Positions 28,004 to 36,726 of a stretch of DNA of 64,000 bases are shown here, piece by piece. How positions within the stretch are numbered: position 1 is the first letter of the stretch; every line of letters starts with the position of its first letter. This DNA comes from JAWXUK01 sp044432725. Its GTDB lineage: Bacteria; Bacillota; Clostridia; Oscillospirales; Oscillospiraceae. A program made the translations under genes and the position numbers. Under the pieces are notes generated by a model that saw only the letters and a list, made by a program, of their open reading frames with translations, was not told the DNA's origin and searched no databases. Location of the stretch: the NCBI GenBank assembly GCA_044432725.1, contig JAWXUL010000004.1:1-64000 (forward strand). Direction: 5' to 3'.

Positions 28004-29305
28004 TTATTGGTTTCTTGCAATATCTGTTTCAAATCGCTCGGCTACAGTGTCTAAAGAGCTTTGTACGTCGGCACCTGTACGGATATTTTGCATTGCTGTG
28101 GAAAATTCTTGAGACAACATTGGATATGATGTACTAATGGGGCGTGCCATAGAAGTTTGGTTCACTTGATCGGCAAAAATTGGGTGCATATCTTGATTTT
28201 CTAACACAGAAGAACGAGAAGCTGGTTTTTGAGCAGCATGAGTGTAAGCCTCTACTGTCTCAGCACTTGTCAAATATTTCATGACTTCTGCTGCAGCTTC
28301 TGGGTTAGAACTTTGTGAGGTTATGCCCCATGCCCAGTCACCAGCTGGAGAAACCACGCCAACATCTGCATTTGTTGTTGGATAATATGTGATTTCAAAG
28401 TTAAAATCAGGGAAATTGTTCACTAAATTAGAGTATTCCCAGCTCCCCATTAAGAACATAGCTGCACCACCATTTGCAAACTCATCAGTTAAAGCTTGCA
28501 AGTTCATGATGCCTTCCGTTGCAAATTTTTGATAAAGAGTCAATGCTTCCACTGCTTCTGGTGAATTGATATAGCCATTTGCTATGGTTCCAGTATCATC
28601 TAATAATTGTACACCATTGGACAAAACAATGGGGGAAAGTCCATAAATTTGACCTTCACCATCATCCCAGGTCAAATTAATACCGAACATTTCATCAGTT
28701 TGAAGTGTTTTCGCAATCTCATAAACTTCTTCCCATGTCCAAGCATCCTCTAACTTATCAGGAATGGATATGCCAGCAGCCTCGAACACATCAGCATTGC
28801 AGTAAAGACCTACAGTAGATTCTGTTGGAGCTAATGCATAAAGTTCACCGTTCACAGTGCCTTGCTGAATAGTGGAAGGTACAAAATCACTTAATTCATC
28901 AGTTGAAAAATACTGTCCAATGGGTGTTATCAATCCAGCGTGAACATAATTTGCCACAGAAGGACCATCCATCATAATAGCGTCTGGTAAATCTTGAGTT
29001 GTCGCAGCTGAATTGATTTTATTTTCATATTCATAGCCATTTCCTCGGGGAATCGTTATTAATTCGATTTGAATTTCGGTATTTTCACTGTTAAAATCGG
29101 ACTCTAGTTTGGCGTATAGTTCGTTTTCTGCGACACCGCCTTCTGGCATCCAAAAAGTAAGTAATTGTGCATCAGGACTTGCATCTGGATTAATACTGGG
29201 AGAATCTGTGGATGGTGTGGTAGTATCTGTACTACTACAAGCGAATAAACCTACCAAGGATAAGGAACATGCTGTGGTAACGAACATTTTTTTTCCTAAT
29301 TTCAT
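28004..29305 (-). CDS. Lipoprotein sugar-binding protein (sucrose/FOS locus)
   Basis: This 433-residue family 1 solute-binding protein has a lipoprotein signal with lipobox LFAC (Cys23) and a Ser/Thr/Pro/Asp spacer. The binding fold starts at LLTFWMPEGGV and includes PDAIMMDGPSVANYVHAGLI, ALTDEFANGGAAMFLMGSWE and a C-terminal helical end. It tethers the ligand-capture function to the outer membrane face for the two permeases downstream. A sigma-A promoter and paired AT-rich repeats lie upstream. Sucrose or fructo-oligosaccharide is the likely ligand by neighbourhood. Confidence 0.85.
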   Translation of the reverse strand: MKLGKKMFVTTACSLSLVGLFACSSTDTTTPSTDSPSINPDASPDAQLLTFWMPEGGVAENELYAKLESDFNSENTEIQIELITIPRGNGYEYENKINSAATTQDLPDAIMMDGPSVANYVHAGLITPIGQYFSTDELSDFVPSTIQQGTVNGELYALAPTESTVGLYCNADVFEAAGISIPDKLEDAWTWEEVYEIAKTLQTDEMFGINLTWDDGEGQIYGLSPIVLSNGVQLLDDTGTIANGYINSPEAVEALTLYQKFATEGIMNLQALTDEFANGGAAMFLMGSWEYSNLVNNFPDFNFEITYYPTTNADVGVVSPAGDWAWGITSQSSNPEAAAEVMKYLTSAETVEAYTHAAQKPASRSSVLENQDMHPIFADQVNQTSMARPISTSYPMLSQEFSTAMQNIRTGADVQSSLDTVAERFETDIARNQ

Positions 29306-29342
29306 AATAAAACCTCTTTCTTTTGCATAAATGCTACTATCA

Positions 29343-29370
29343 AGTATATTACTAGCAAGTGCGTTTTCAA
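29343..29370 (-). promoter_or_regulatory. Promoter of the sucrose/FOS ABC operon
   Basis: On the minus strand TTGAAA (29365-29370), 16 bases, then TATACT (29343-29348). The -35 box overlaps one copy of the repeat TTCAAAATTTTCA. Confidence 0.6.
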
Positions 29371-29422
29371 AATTTTCATAAAATGAATCACTCCATGTTC
29401 AAATAATACTTCAAAATTTTCA
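29366..29422. repeat. Two copies of TTCAAAATTTTCA upstream of the ABC operon
   Basis: Identical 13-bp copies lie at 29366-29378 and 29410-29422, 44 bases apart (about four helical turns). One copy covers the -35 box. They are candidate operators for the LacI-type protein at 29500. Confidence 0.5.
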
Positions 29423-29499
29423 ATAACGCAATGCACAGATTGAACAATATTTGCGAGTGTTTTTTGTTCATTATGTCAAAGCTCAAAAAAAGATGTTAT

Positions 29500-30456
29500 T
29501 TAACTGGAAAAAGTAGTGGATTTCACTAATAATTTCGCAGGGATTATGCTTTCGATTGTTGTGTGATTTTTAATAGAATCTAAAGTAATAGTAGCTAACA
29601 ACTGAATATTTTGATCTATTGAAGTAATCGGTAAAAAAGATTTATCTGAAATTGGTGAATTATCATACCCTACAATTTGAAAGACATCAGGTATTTTTAT
29701 TTGTTTTTTTACACATTCTACGGTAAAAGAGTGAGCCAAATCATCATTTGAACAGAAAACACCTATATTCTGAGTGGGATACGTTTCTAATAGTTTGTCA
29801 ATCAAAGGTGATAATATATTTGATATCAAGGTTTTATCTCCTGAGGATAGGCTTTTTTCAATAATGATTTCATTTATTTCATTTTCAACAGCATATTTAA
29901 ATGCAAGGAGCCTCTTAAATGCTGGAATTTGAGGATCATCATTGTCATTAAGATGTATGAACACATCACAACCACTTTGTTTTAAATGTTCAGCCACCAA
30001 AGTACCACCCGCAAAATTATCATTATTTATTTGCTTAAAATTCCCACCTTTACGTTCTACTGCGATGACAGGAACAGAAATTTCCTCGATTTGATGTGAG
30101 GAAAGTATGTGACTTAGGATAACCAAACTTTTGATATGGTAAGAAAGCATATTCTCTATGAGTGCCAGCTCCTCTTCAGGGCTTTCTTCTGAGATATGAA
30201 TTATAAAAGTGTATCCTCGCTTTGAACCTTGCTGGATTAATTGGTTTACAAATTCTGCGTAGAAACTCAAATGAAGATTGGGAACGATAAGCCCAACTAA
30301 AGTAGCACCTTCGTCTATAAGACTATCACTTGATTCCTGAGTGCTTTTTGCTATTTTCTTATAAGTTTTTTCTGAAAGCAACTCTGGATGATTAAAAAAT
30401 CTAGAAACTGTAGTAATGGAAAGACCTGTTTTTTGTGCAATTTCTTCTATTTTCAT
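29500..30456 (-). CDS. LacI-family regulator of the sucrose/FOS locus
   Basis: This 318-residue regulator begins with a LacI helix-turn-helix (KIEEIAQKTGLSITTVSRFFNH) and has a sensor core (GLIVPNLHLSFYAEFVNQLI, QIVGYDNSPISDKSFLPITSI). ATG at 30456 has AGGAG upstream. It stands between the ABC operon and the divergent GH32 gene, the usual place of a ScrR-like sucrose repressor. The N-terminal hinge segment is short and lacks the usual Y-x-PN motif, so binding to DNA may differ somewhat. Target sites are not proven. Confidence 0.82.
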   Translation of the reverse strand: MKIEEIAQKTGLSITTVSRFFNHPELLSEKTYKKIAKSTQESSDSLIDEGATLVGLIVPNLHLSFYAEFVNQLIQQGSKRGYTFIIHISEESPEEELALIENMLSYHIKSLVILSHILSSHQIEEISVPVIAVERKGGNFKQINNDNFAGGTLVAEHLKQSGCDVFIHLNDNDDPQIPAFKRLLAFKYAVENEINEIIIEKSLSSGDKTLISNILSPLIDKLLETYPTQNIGVFCSNDDLAHSFTVECVKKQIKIPDVFQIVGYDNSPISDKSFLPITSIDQNIQLLATITLDSIKNHTTIESIIPAKLLVKSTTFSS

Positions 30457-30622
30457 ACAATAATACTCCTGTCTATTTTACTGCCTGATTTATTAACTCT
30501 CTATATCTATAATAACATAATTATGAAAAAATTTAAATGCTTTTTTGCGAAAAATTTACAATTCATTTTTGTACATCTTTCACAAAAAATGAAAATAATG
30601 AAAATTTACTGAAAAAATCTAT

Positions 30623-30650
30623 TGACTTTTTTTAATTTTAAACTATAATA
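30623..30650 (+). promoter_or_regulatory. Promoter of the GH32 gene
   Basis: TTGACT, a spacer of about 16 bases and TATAAT lie about 75 bases before the ATG. Direct repeats follow right after the -10 box. Coordinates may be off by one base. Confidence 0.7.
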
Positions 30651-30657
30651 AACCTAT

Positions 30658-30704
30658 CACTCCATAATATTTTTCACTAATATTTTTCACTCCATAATAT
30701 TTTT
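30658..30704 (+). repeat. Two 17-bp direct repeats CACTCCATAATATTTTT
   Basis: The copies start near 30658 and 30688, a period of 30 bases (about three helical turns), between promoter and ribosome site of the GH32 gene. A shorter relative TCACTCCAT also occurs near 29390 by the ABC promoter. A regulator site is likely. Confidence 0.5.
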
Positions 30705-30726
30705 AAGTTAAGTTAGGAGCTTTTCC

Positions 30727-32187
30727 ATGAACCAACACCAAAAAAATATAGAAAAGGCCATGAATGTTATAAAAAACAACAAAGACGTTGTGGCATTAGG
30801 CAAGTTTAGACAAAAATTTCACCTCATGCCTGAAGCAGGTTGGATGAATGACCCCAATGGTTTTTGCTATTATAAAGGAAAATATCATTTGTTTTATCAA
30901 GCAAACCCATATTCCTCAAACTGGGGAAGTATGCATTGGGCACATGCAGTCAGCGAAGATTTATCTACTTGGACTCATTTGCCAATAGCGCTTGCCCCTA
31001 GCGAAGCTTACGACCAAGATTTTCGAGGAGGTTGTTTTTCTGGTAACTGTATTGTTGTGGAAGATCGACTTTATGTAATGTACACAGGTGCCATTGTGAA
31101 AGAAAATAAGCACATACAACAGCAATGCTTAGCATATAGTGACGATGGCGTGATTTTTCATAAATATGAAAATAATCCCGTCATAACGCCTGAACCACAT
31201 CATGACCCAAGTTGCTTCCGTGACCCTAAAGTATTTTTGCACAATGAAACCTATTATTGTATCATTGGAAGTTCAATAAACCAAGATGGTACCATTGAAC
31301 TTTATAAATCGAAAGACTTAAAAAGTTGGGATTATTGCGGAATTTTATGTCAAGGCGACAAAAAGTATGGATATATGTGGGAATGTCCAGACTTCTTTCC
31401 TTTAGGAGATAAATATGTTCTGGTCGTTTCACCCATGGGTTTGGGCGAGAAGCAAGTTGTCTATTTCACAGGCGACATGGATTTTGAAAAGGAAAAATTC
31501 ACTATAGAGCGTAGTGAGGTCGTAGATTTTGGCTTCGATTTTTATGCACCTCAGACAGTTTTAAGTCCTGATGGTGAATCTTATATGATTGGTTGGCAGA
31601 ATTCTTGGGCGTGGATGCCCTGGTTTCAAAGTCATGGTCCTTCTACTTCAGAGAATTGGTGTGGGTCTATGAGTATCCCACGAAAAATCAAGCTTAAAGA
31701 AGACGGTTCCTTAGCATTCACCCCTGCTGACAGTGTAAAAAAATTGTTCTCACCTAAATCCATTGAAAAAGAAATGAAAATTTCTGAGAAGTCCAATAAC
31801 TTAAATCCCGATTCTCTGGAACAGTATCATTTAAGTTTTCAAGTAGATACATCAGGTTTGAAAACTTTTTCGATAGAATTATGTGCATCTTCATATGAAA
31901 GAACTCTGATTTCAGTAAATATGGAGGATAACATTGTTACTTATGATCGTGCTCAGGGTTTTATGGATGCAAAAGGAAAACGTGAAATCCCCTTACATTT
32001 GGAGGAGAATGCCGCAGTTCGTTTTGAGATATTCCTAGATACGAGCAATATTGAATTTTTCATAAATGACGGTTTGATTGCCTGTTCCAACAACACTTTC
32101 CATGATAAAAGTAGCACTGAACTCTATTTCACTGGGAATACTGAGTTTCTTGTGAAAAATTTTCAGTTGTCAACACTATCCTCGTAA
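30727..32187 (+). CDS. GH32 beta-fructosidase / sucrose(-6-phosphate) hydrolase
   Basis: This 486-residue cytoplasmic enzyme should split sucrose or short fructans into fructose and the remaining sugar. The GH32 signatures are WMNDPNG with nucleophile D42, FRDPK with D166 and WECPDFF with acid/base E219. A five-blade propeller fills residues 25-345 and a C-terminal beta sandwich the rest. ATG follows TTAGGAGC. Because import here is through ABC permeases rather than a PTS, unphosphorylated sucrose or FOS is more likely than sucrose-6-phosphate; this is inference. It is divergent from its LacI-type regulator and complements the fructokinase. Confidence 0.88.
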   Translation: MNQHQKNIEKAMNVIKNNKDVVALGKFRQKFHLMPEAGWMNDPNGFCYYKGKYHLFYQANPYSSNWGSMHWAHAVSEDLSTWTHLPIALAPSEAYDQDFRGGCFSGNCIVVEDRLYVMYTGAIVKENKHIQQQCLAYSDDGVIFHKYENNPVITPEPHHDPSCFRDPKVFLHNETYYCIIGSSINQDGTIELYKSKDLKSWDYCGILCQGDKKYGYMWECPDFFPLGDKYVLVVSPMGLGEKQVVYFTGDMDFEKEKFTIERSEVVDFGFDFYAPQTVLSPDGESYMIGWQNSWAWMPWFQSHGPSTSENWCGSMSIPRKIKLKEDGSLAFTPADSVKKLFSPKSIEKEMKISEKSNNLNPDSLEQYHLSFQVDTSGLKTFSIELCASSYERTLISVNMEDNIVTYDRAQGFMDAKGKREIPLHLEENAAVRFEIFLDTSNIEFFINDGLIACSNNTFHDKSSTELYFTGNTEFLVKNFQLSTLSS

Positions 32188-32209
32188 AAAAAGTTTTTAC
32201 AGCAAAAAG

Positions 32210-32248
32210 AGAGTCATGAATTTGAAAGAAATTCATGACTCTTTTTTT
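32210..32248 (+). terminator. Terminator of the GH32 gene
   Basis: AGAGTCATGAATTT (32210-32223) and AAATTCATGACTCT (32229-32242) form a perfect 14-bp stem with a 5-base loop, followed by T7. Confidence 0.92.
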
Positions 32249-32415
32249 ACTTGCATTATTTCGTTTTTTAGTGTTATAAAAAAGGAAATATACCAATGAA
32301 ACTTGGTGTTGTCATGATAAATCAATTATGTGTGACAACTATTATAACATACAGGGTTATTTGAAAGGACAAGGAGAGGAGACAGGGAATGTACTTCTGG
32401 AAATTAAAAATTTTC

Positions 32416-32444
32416 TTTACTTCTTCGGGTTTATCTGATATAAT
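32416..32444 (+). promoter_or_regulatory. Promoter of the restriction-modification genes
   Basis: TTTACT (32416-32421), 17 bases, then a perfect TATAAT (32439-32444). The transcript would start about 30 bases before the ATG of the first methyltransferase. Confidence 0.7.
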
Positions 32445-32480
32445 AAAAGTAATAGAATTTTTACGAAAGGAGTGGTTATC

Positions 32481-33569
32481 ATGCCCAGTACAAGGCAAAA
32501 GCAAAGCACAAAACAAATAAAAATCCATTACAAAACCACTCCAAGCTATAAAATATCTCAAATAAATAATCGTCGTTATCTTGGGAATAAATATAAATTA
32601 CTTCCATTTATTACGAAAATAGTAGAAGAAAACTGCAAAAATATAAATAGTGTCGCTGATATTTTCGCAGGGACTGGCGCTGTCACCTCTGCCTTTCTGG
32701 ATAAAGAAGTCTTGACAAACGACATTATGTATAGCAATTATCTCTGCCATTTGGCTTGGTTTTCTCCTGAAGTTTTTCGCCAAGATGTACTGATAGAACG
32801 TATCCTCTATTACAACAAGCTGGAAAATTGCAACAATAACTACATGAGTGAGAATTTTTCAGACACTTTTTTTAGCAAAGATGATTGTAAAAAAATAGGC
32901 TATATCCGTGAAGATATCCAGAATCTCTTTGAAAAAAATCAAATCAATCAGCGAGAGAGAGCCTTGCTCTTGACTGCTTTACTGTATGGTATGGATAAAA
33001 TTGCCAATACCTGTGGTCATTACGATGCCTATCGAAAAGGCTCGTTGTATACAAAGTCTTTAGAGCTATTTGTCCCCACACCACAAGAGAATCTGAATCC
33101 AAAAAATCAATGTTTTCACCGTGATGCCAATGAGTTAGTCAAAGAAATAAAAGCCGATTTAGTGTACATAGACCCGCCCTACAACTCCAGACAGTATTGC
33201 GACGCTTATCACCTTCTGGAAAATGTAGCACGTTGGGAAAAGCCAGAGGTGTTTGGTGTGGCACGAAAAATGGATAGAAGCCAACTGAAAAGTGCTTATT
33301 GCACCAGAAAAGCCCCAGAAGCTTTTGATGACTTGGTGCAGCATATCAATGCTCGTTATATCTTGCTTTCCTATAACAATATGGAGCAAAAGGGGAATGA
33401 CAGGTCTAATGCACGTATTTCCGACGAAGAAATTCAAAGTTCCTTAGAAAAAAAAGGTAAAGTAAGCATTTTTTCAGAGCGATACAAGGCTTTTACCACA
33501 GGAAAGTCAGATCACCAGTCCAATGAAGAAAGGCTGTTTTTGTGTGAATGCTATGAAAACCCAAACTAA
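32481..33569 (+). CDS. D12-class DNA adenine N6-methyltransferase (first of two)
   Basis: This methyltransferase of about 362 residues transfers a methyl group from S-adenosylmethionine to adenine N6 in a specific DNA site. The N-terminal YLGNKYKLLPFI motif and FAGTG (near 61-65) bind the cofactor, and DPPY (in VYIDPPYNSRQY) is the catalytic motif; this order is that of alpha/D12-class enzymes. ATG at 32481 is chosen since AAAGGAG lies 8 bases upstream; the in-frame GTG at 32472 is within that site. It leads a cassette with a second adenine methyltransferase and an endonuclease, so it should protect one strand of the recognition site. Confidence 0.87.
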   Translation: MPSTRQKQSTKQIKIHYKTTPSYKISQINNRRYLGNKYKLLPFITKIVEENCKNINSVADIFAGTGAVTSAFLDKEVLTNDIMYSNYLCHLAWFSPEVFRQDVLIERILYYNKLENCNNNYMSENFSDTFFSKDDCKKIGYIREDIQNLFEKNQINQRERALLLTALLYGMDKIANTCGHYDAYRKGSLYTKSLELFVPTPQENLNPKNQCFHRDANELVKEIKADLVYIDPPYNSRQYCDAYHLLENVARWEKPEVFGVARKMDRSQLKSAYCTRKAPEAFDDLVQHINARYILLSYNNMEQKGNDRSNARISDEEIQSSLEKKGKVSIFSERYKAFTTGKSDHQSNEERLFLCECYENPN

Positions 33570-34500
33570 TTTTATTGCCTCCCCCCTCAATTATACAGGG
33601 GGGAAATTTCGCTTGCTGCCACAAATCTTTCCGTTCTTTCCCGACGAGGTGGACAGATTTGTGGATTTATTTTGTGGTGGTTGCAATGTTGGCATTAATG
33701 TGACAGCAGAAAAAGTGGATTTTTATGATAATAATATAAGTCTTTTGGAAATATTTCGAACCTTTCAAAGTCTTGGTGGGGAAACAGTGGTGAAAAAAGT
33801 GGAAAAACTGGTGAAAAAATATCAACTTTCCGACAGTAAAAAACATGATTACAGCTATTACCACGCACATGGCTCCACAGGTTTGGGAGACTATAATCGA
33901 GAGAAATTCCTTCATCTTCGTGATGATTTCAATCAAAAAACAAGAAAAGACCAGCAATACTACATTATGTTATATACTTTGATTCTCTTTTCTTTCAATA
34001 ATCAAATCCGTTTCAACGCAAAAGGGGAGTTTAATCTTCCTGTGGGGAAACGTGATTTCAATAAAAATATGAAAGAAAAACTTCTTAAATTTTCGCAGAA
34101 ATTAGGGGAAGAAAACTATAGTTTCACAGAAAAAGACTTCCGAAAAGTTGATTTTTCTAATTTAACAGAGAATAGTTTTGTTTACGTGGACCCTCCTTAT
34201 CTCATTTCTTGCGCCACTTATAACGAGCAAGGTGGATGGAGGGAAGAGCATGAAAGAGATTTATTGTTGTTACTGGATTCTCTCAGTGAAAAAAATATCA
34301 AGTTCGCCCTATCAAATTCTCTTCAAAGCAAGGGGAAAACCAATGAAATTTTGTCTGCATGGCTGAAGGAGAATCAACACAGATACCATGTTCATCACTT
34401 AAATTATCATTATGCCAACTCAAACTACCAAACAAAGGACAAAACAAAATTTTCTCAGGAAGTTTTAATTCTGAATTATGAAGCACCTGTGAAACCCTAA
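33553..34500 (+). CDS. D12-class DNA adenine methyltransferase, Dam/DpnM-like (second of two)
   Basis: This protein of about 315 residues carries PLNYTGGKFRLLP (cofactor-binding TGGK motif), DLFCGGCNVGINV and the catalytic VDPPYLIS, as in Dam and DpnM enzymes. Its frame overlaps the end of the first methyltransferase gene, which suggests coupled translation. The start is uncertain: ATG at 33553 matches the family N terminus but has a weak site; ATG at 33523 adds ten residues. Two adenine methyltransferases fit an asymmetric target whose strands are different. A Dam/DpnM likeness hints at a GATC core, but that is only a guess. Confidence 0.85.
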   Translation: MKTQTNFIASPLNYTGGKFRLLPQIFPFFPDEVDRFVDLFCGGCNVGINVTAEKVDFYDNNISLLEIFRTFQSLGGETVVKKVEKLVKKYQLSDSKKHDYSYYHAHGSTGLGDYNREKFLHLRDDFNQKTRKDQQYYIMLYTLILFSFNNQIRFNAKGEFNLPVGKRDFNKNMKEKLLKFSQKLGEENYSFTEKDFRKVDFSNLTENSFVYVDPPYLISCATYNEQGGWREEHERDLLLLLDSLSEKNIKFALSNSLQSKGKTNEILSAWLKENQHRYHVHHLNYHYANSNYQTKDKTKFSQEVLILNYEAPVKP

Positions 34501-34553
34501 CAGAGGGAACTTCTTTCCCCACCTATTGTTTCATTTGTTTGAAAGGAGAACAC

Positions 34554-36650
34554 ATGGTTATACCAGAAAAAAAGGTTTTTAATCTGATGGACACCAATGG
34601 AAGAAGAAAAGACGTGCTAAACGCATATCAAATCTATTTAGAAATACTAAAGGATTTGGATCTAGAGTATCCTTTGGAAAAGTGGGACAAATATCCCCAC
34701 AGCGTAAGGCAGATTTTATTTTACGAAAAAGCGGTGGAAAGATCTAAAGATGTGTTCAAAGAACACAAAAAATACGATTCTTTTCAAAAAAATATCGGCA
34801 CAAAATATAAGAAATTACTAGAAAAGAATGCTTCTTGGATTGATTCTAAATTTGAGGAGTATCGAAAGGTGATTGATGAAAGTATTGAACAACGTGCCAG
34901 ACATTATACAAGTAACTTAGTGAAGCTGGGTTTTGTCACAAGTGAACGAAACATCACAGAAGTAGGTTATGCTTTTTTGGCAGGGGAGGCTATTCGTGAC
35001 CCTCTGGAGGAGTTGCTCCCTTTGGACAATATCAATATTTTGTTGATTCGACAGTTAGCAAAGTTGAAAATTTTTTCTAAGCCTAATCAGAAGGGAGAAC
35101 GAACTTATTATGCTCCATTTTTTATGGCATTAAAATTGTTATCTTCACAGGAGAAGGTAGATAAGAGAATATTTTCTGTCATTGTACAGGGATTTTCCCC
35201 TTATTTGTCTCCAGAGGATCAATCTATCATCAAAGCAGAAGAAACAAGCTTGGATGTCATGTATGAAATCGCCAAAAAAATGGAGATAGAATTGCTACCT
35301 GACATGGAAAACAGTGACATAATATCCCAAGAAAAATTTAGAAAGTACTTTAAAAGTTCAAAAAAATCCAAGGAAATCAACGAGATATATTATGATTTTT
35401 ACCTAGCCTTACGTGATTTTAACTGGAACATATGTGAAGAGAACTACCTGAAGTTAGGAGAACAATTAAAGAAAAACGCAAAATATCTCAACAAAGCCTT
35501 TGGCTGTGGGAAAGCAATTTTCCAAAAAGAAAGCAATACAAGTATGGATGAATTTTTGGAAAAAAACAAAAACCACCCTCTCCTTCGTCAAGAGGACTTT
35601 CATCAGAATTTCTACGTTGAGTTTGTGATTTCTAAAAGAACTGACAGCATCGCTGAATATTCTGACACAACCATCAGACTGCTAAGTGCCAGTGGCTTGG
35701 TTCAGTTTAGAAACCTACCAGAACTTGCCTTCGAGGATGTGATAAAAATGATTTGTCCCACTGGGCTGATAGCAAATAATATATTTGGCCGCATGACAAA
35801 AGCTCAATTTATGGCTTACGAAGAAGAAGAGGATGCCTTTTTCTACAAAAATATTTCGCTCAGAAAAATCCTATCCTATAAGAAGAAAGAAGTAGCAAAA
35901 ATACAGAAAAAAGTGATGAAAACTTTTGTCGCAAAGGACATCAGCCAAGCAAAAGAAAAGATAATCAGCCGTAAAAACGAAGAATTTGTGGAAATGGTGA
36001 CCTCTCGCTTTCCGATAGAGAAGTTGACAGAGTTGCTACAACTATTTTCAGATCGAAAAAATGATTCTATGATCCAAAAAAAAGTGAATAAGCATGCAAA
36101 AGTCCCTACTATATATGAATATTTGGTGGCGATTGCTTGGTATTATATTTCAGATGACGACTATAATCTTTATGAAAGCTTAAATTTAACATTAAATGCA
36201 GACTTCGAGCCGGTGATTCATGCCGGAGGTGGTTCAGGGGATATTGTCATTTCTTACGAAAACAGAGTTGTCATGCTAGAAGTGACCCTGATGAACAAAC
36301 AGGCACAAAAACGAGGAGAATGGGAGCCAGTCCTGCGACATTCTCTAAATTATAAGGCAGAGAACAGAGAAAAAGAACTGATCACTTTCTTTATAGCTGA
36401 TGAATTGGACGTGAATACCATCAATATTTGGAGGGCTGTGGCAGCCGTTCCACTGGAATCTACAAGCACCCACAGCCAAGTAGATGGTGTGATCATTATG
36501 CCCTTTACCAATGCTATTCTTGTGGACTTTTTGCAAAGGAATATAGGAAGTGAAAAAATCATTGAAATGACTAAGTCTTCTTTTGATAAAGTACCAAAGA
36601 TCAGCGACATAAATTGGCACAAGGAAGCAGTCAGCCAGATATTAGACTAA
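34554..36650 (+). CDS. Restriction endonuclease, AlwI-like family
   Basis: This 698-residue protein lies directly after two methyltransferase genes. The C-terminal part (about 560-680) has GGGSGDIVI followed by MLEVTLMNKQAQKRGEWEPVLRH. A D-x(n)-E-x-T core with a trailing E..PV.RH is what I recall for AlwI/BstNBI-type IIS nucleases, a PD-(D/E)XK variant. Residues 1-550 are helical and charged and probably read the DNA site. ATG at 34554 follows AAAGGAG; the TTG at 34539 is within the site region. It should cleave unmethylated DNA outside a short asymmetric sequence. Family call is by motif memory and cassette order. Confidence 0.72.
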   Translation: MVIPEKKVFNLMDTNGRRKDVLNAYQIYLEILKDLDLEYPLEKWDKYPHSVRQILFYEKAVERSKDVFKEHKKYDSFQKNIGTKYKKLLEKNASWIDSKFEEYRKVIDESIEQRARHYTSNLVKLGFVTSERNITEVGYAFLAGEAIRDPLEELLPLDNINILLIRQLAKLKIFSKPNQKGERTYYAPFFMALKLLSSQEKVDKRIFSVIVQGFSPYLSPEDQSIIKAEETSLDVMYEIAKKMEIELLPDMENSDIISQEKFRKYFKSSKKSKEINEIYYDFYLALRDFNWNICEENYLKLGEQLKKNAKYLNKAFGCGKAIFQKESNTSMDEFLEKNKNHPLLRQEDFHQNFYVEFVISKRTDSIAEYSDTTIRLLSASGLVQFRNLPELAFEDVIKMICPTGLIANNIFGRMTKAQFMAYEEEEDAFFYKNISLRKILSYKKKEVAKIQKKVMKTFVAKDISQAKEKIISRKNEEFVEMVTSRFPIEKLTELLQLFSDRKNDSMIQKKVNKHAKVPTIYEYLVAIAWYYISDDDYNLYESLNLTLNADFEPVIHAGGGSGDIVISYENRVVMLEVTLMNKQAQKRGEWEPVLRHSLNYKAENREKELITFFIADELDVNTINIWRAVAAVPLESTSTHSQVDGVIIMPFTNAILVDFLQRNIGSEKIIEMTKSSFDKVPKISDINWHKEAVSQILD

Positions 36651-36690
36651 AAAATTTCTTTCAATCAGAAAATTTTAAAAAAGCGAATCA

Positions 36691-36726
36691 AAAAAACCAT
36701 TGACCATAGAGTCAATGGTTTTTCTT
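36691..36726. terminator. Bidirectional terminator between endonuclease and fumarase genes
   Basis: AAAAACCATTGAC (36692-36704) and GTCAATGGTTTTT (36711-36723) form a perfect stem with a 6-base loop. A and T runs flank it, so it can stop both convergent transcripts. Confidence 0.88.
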
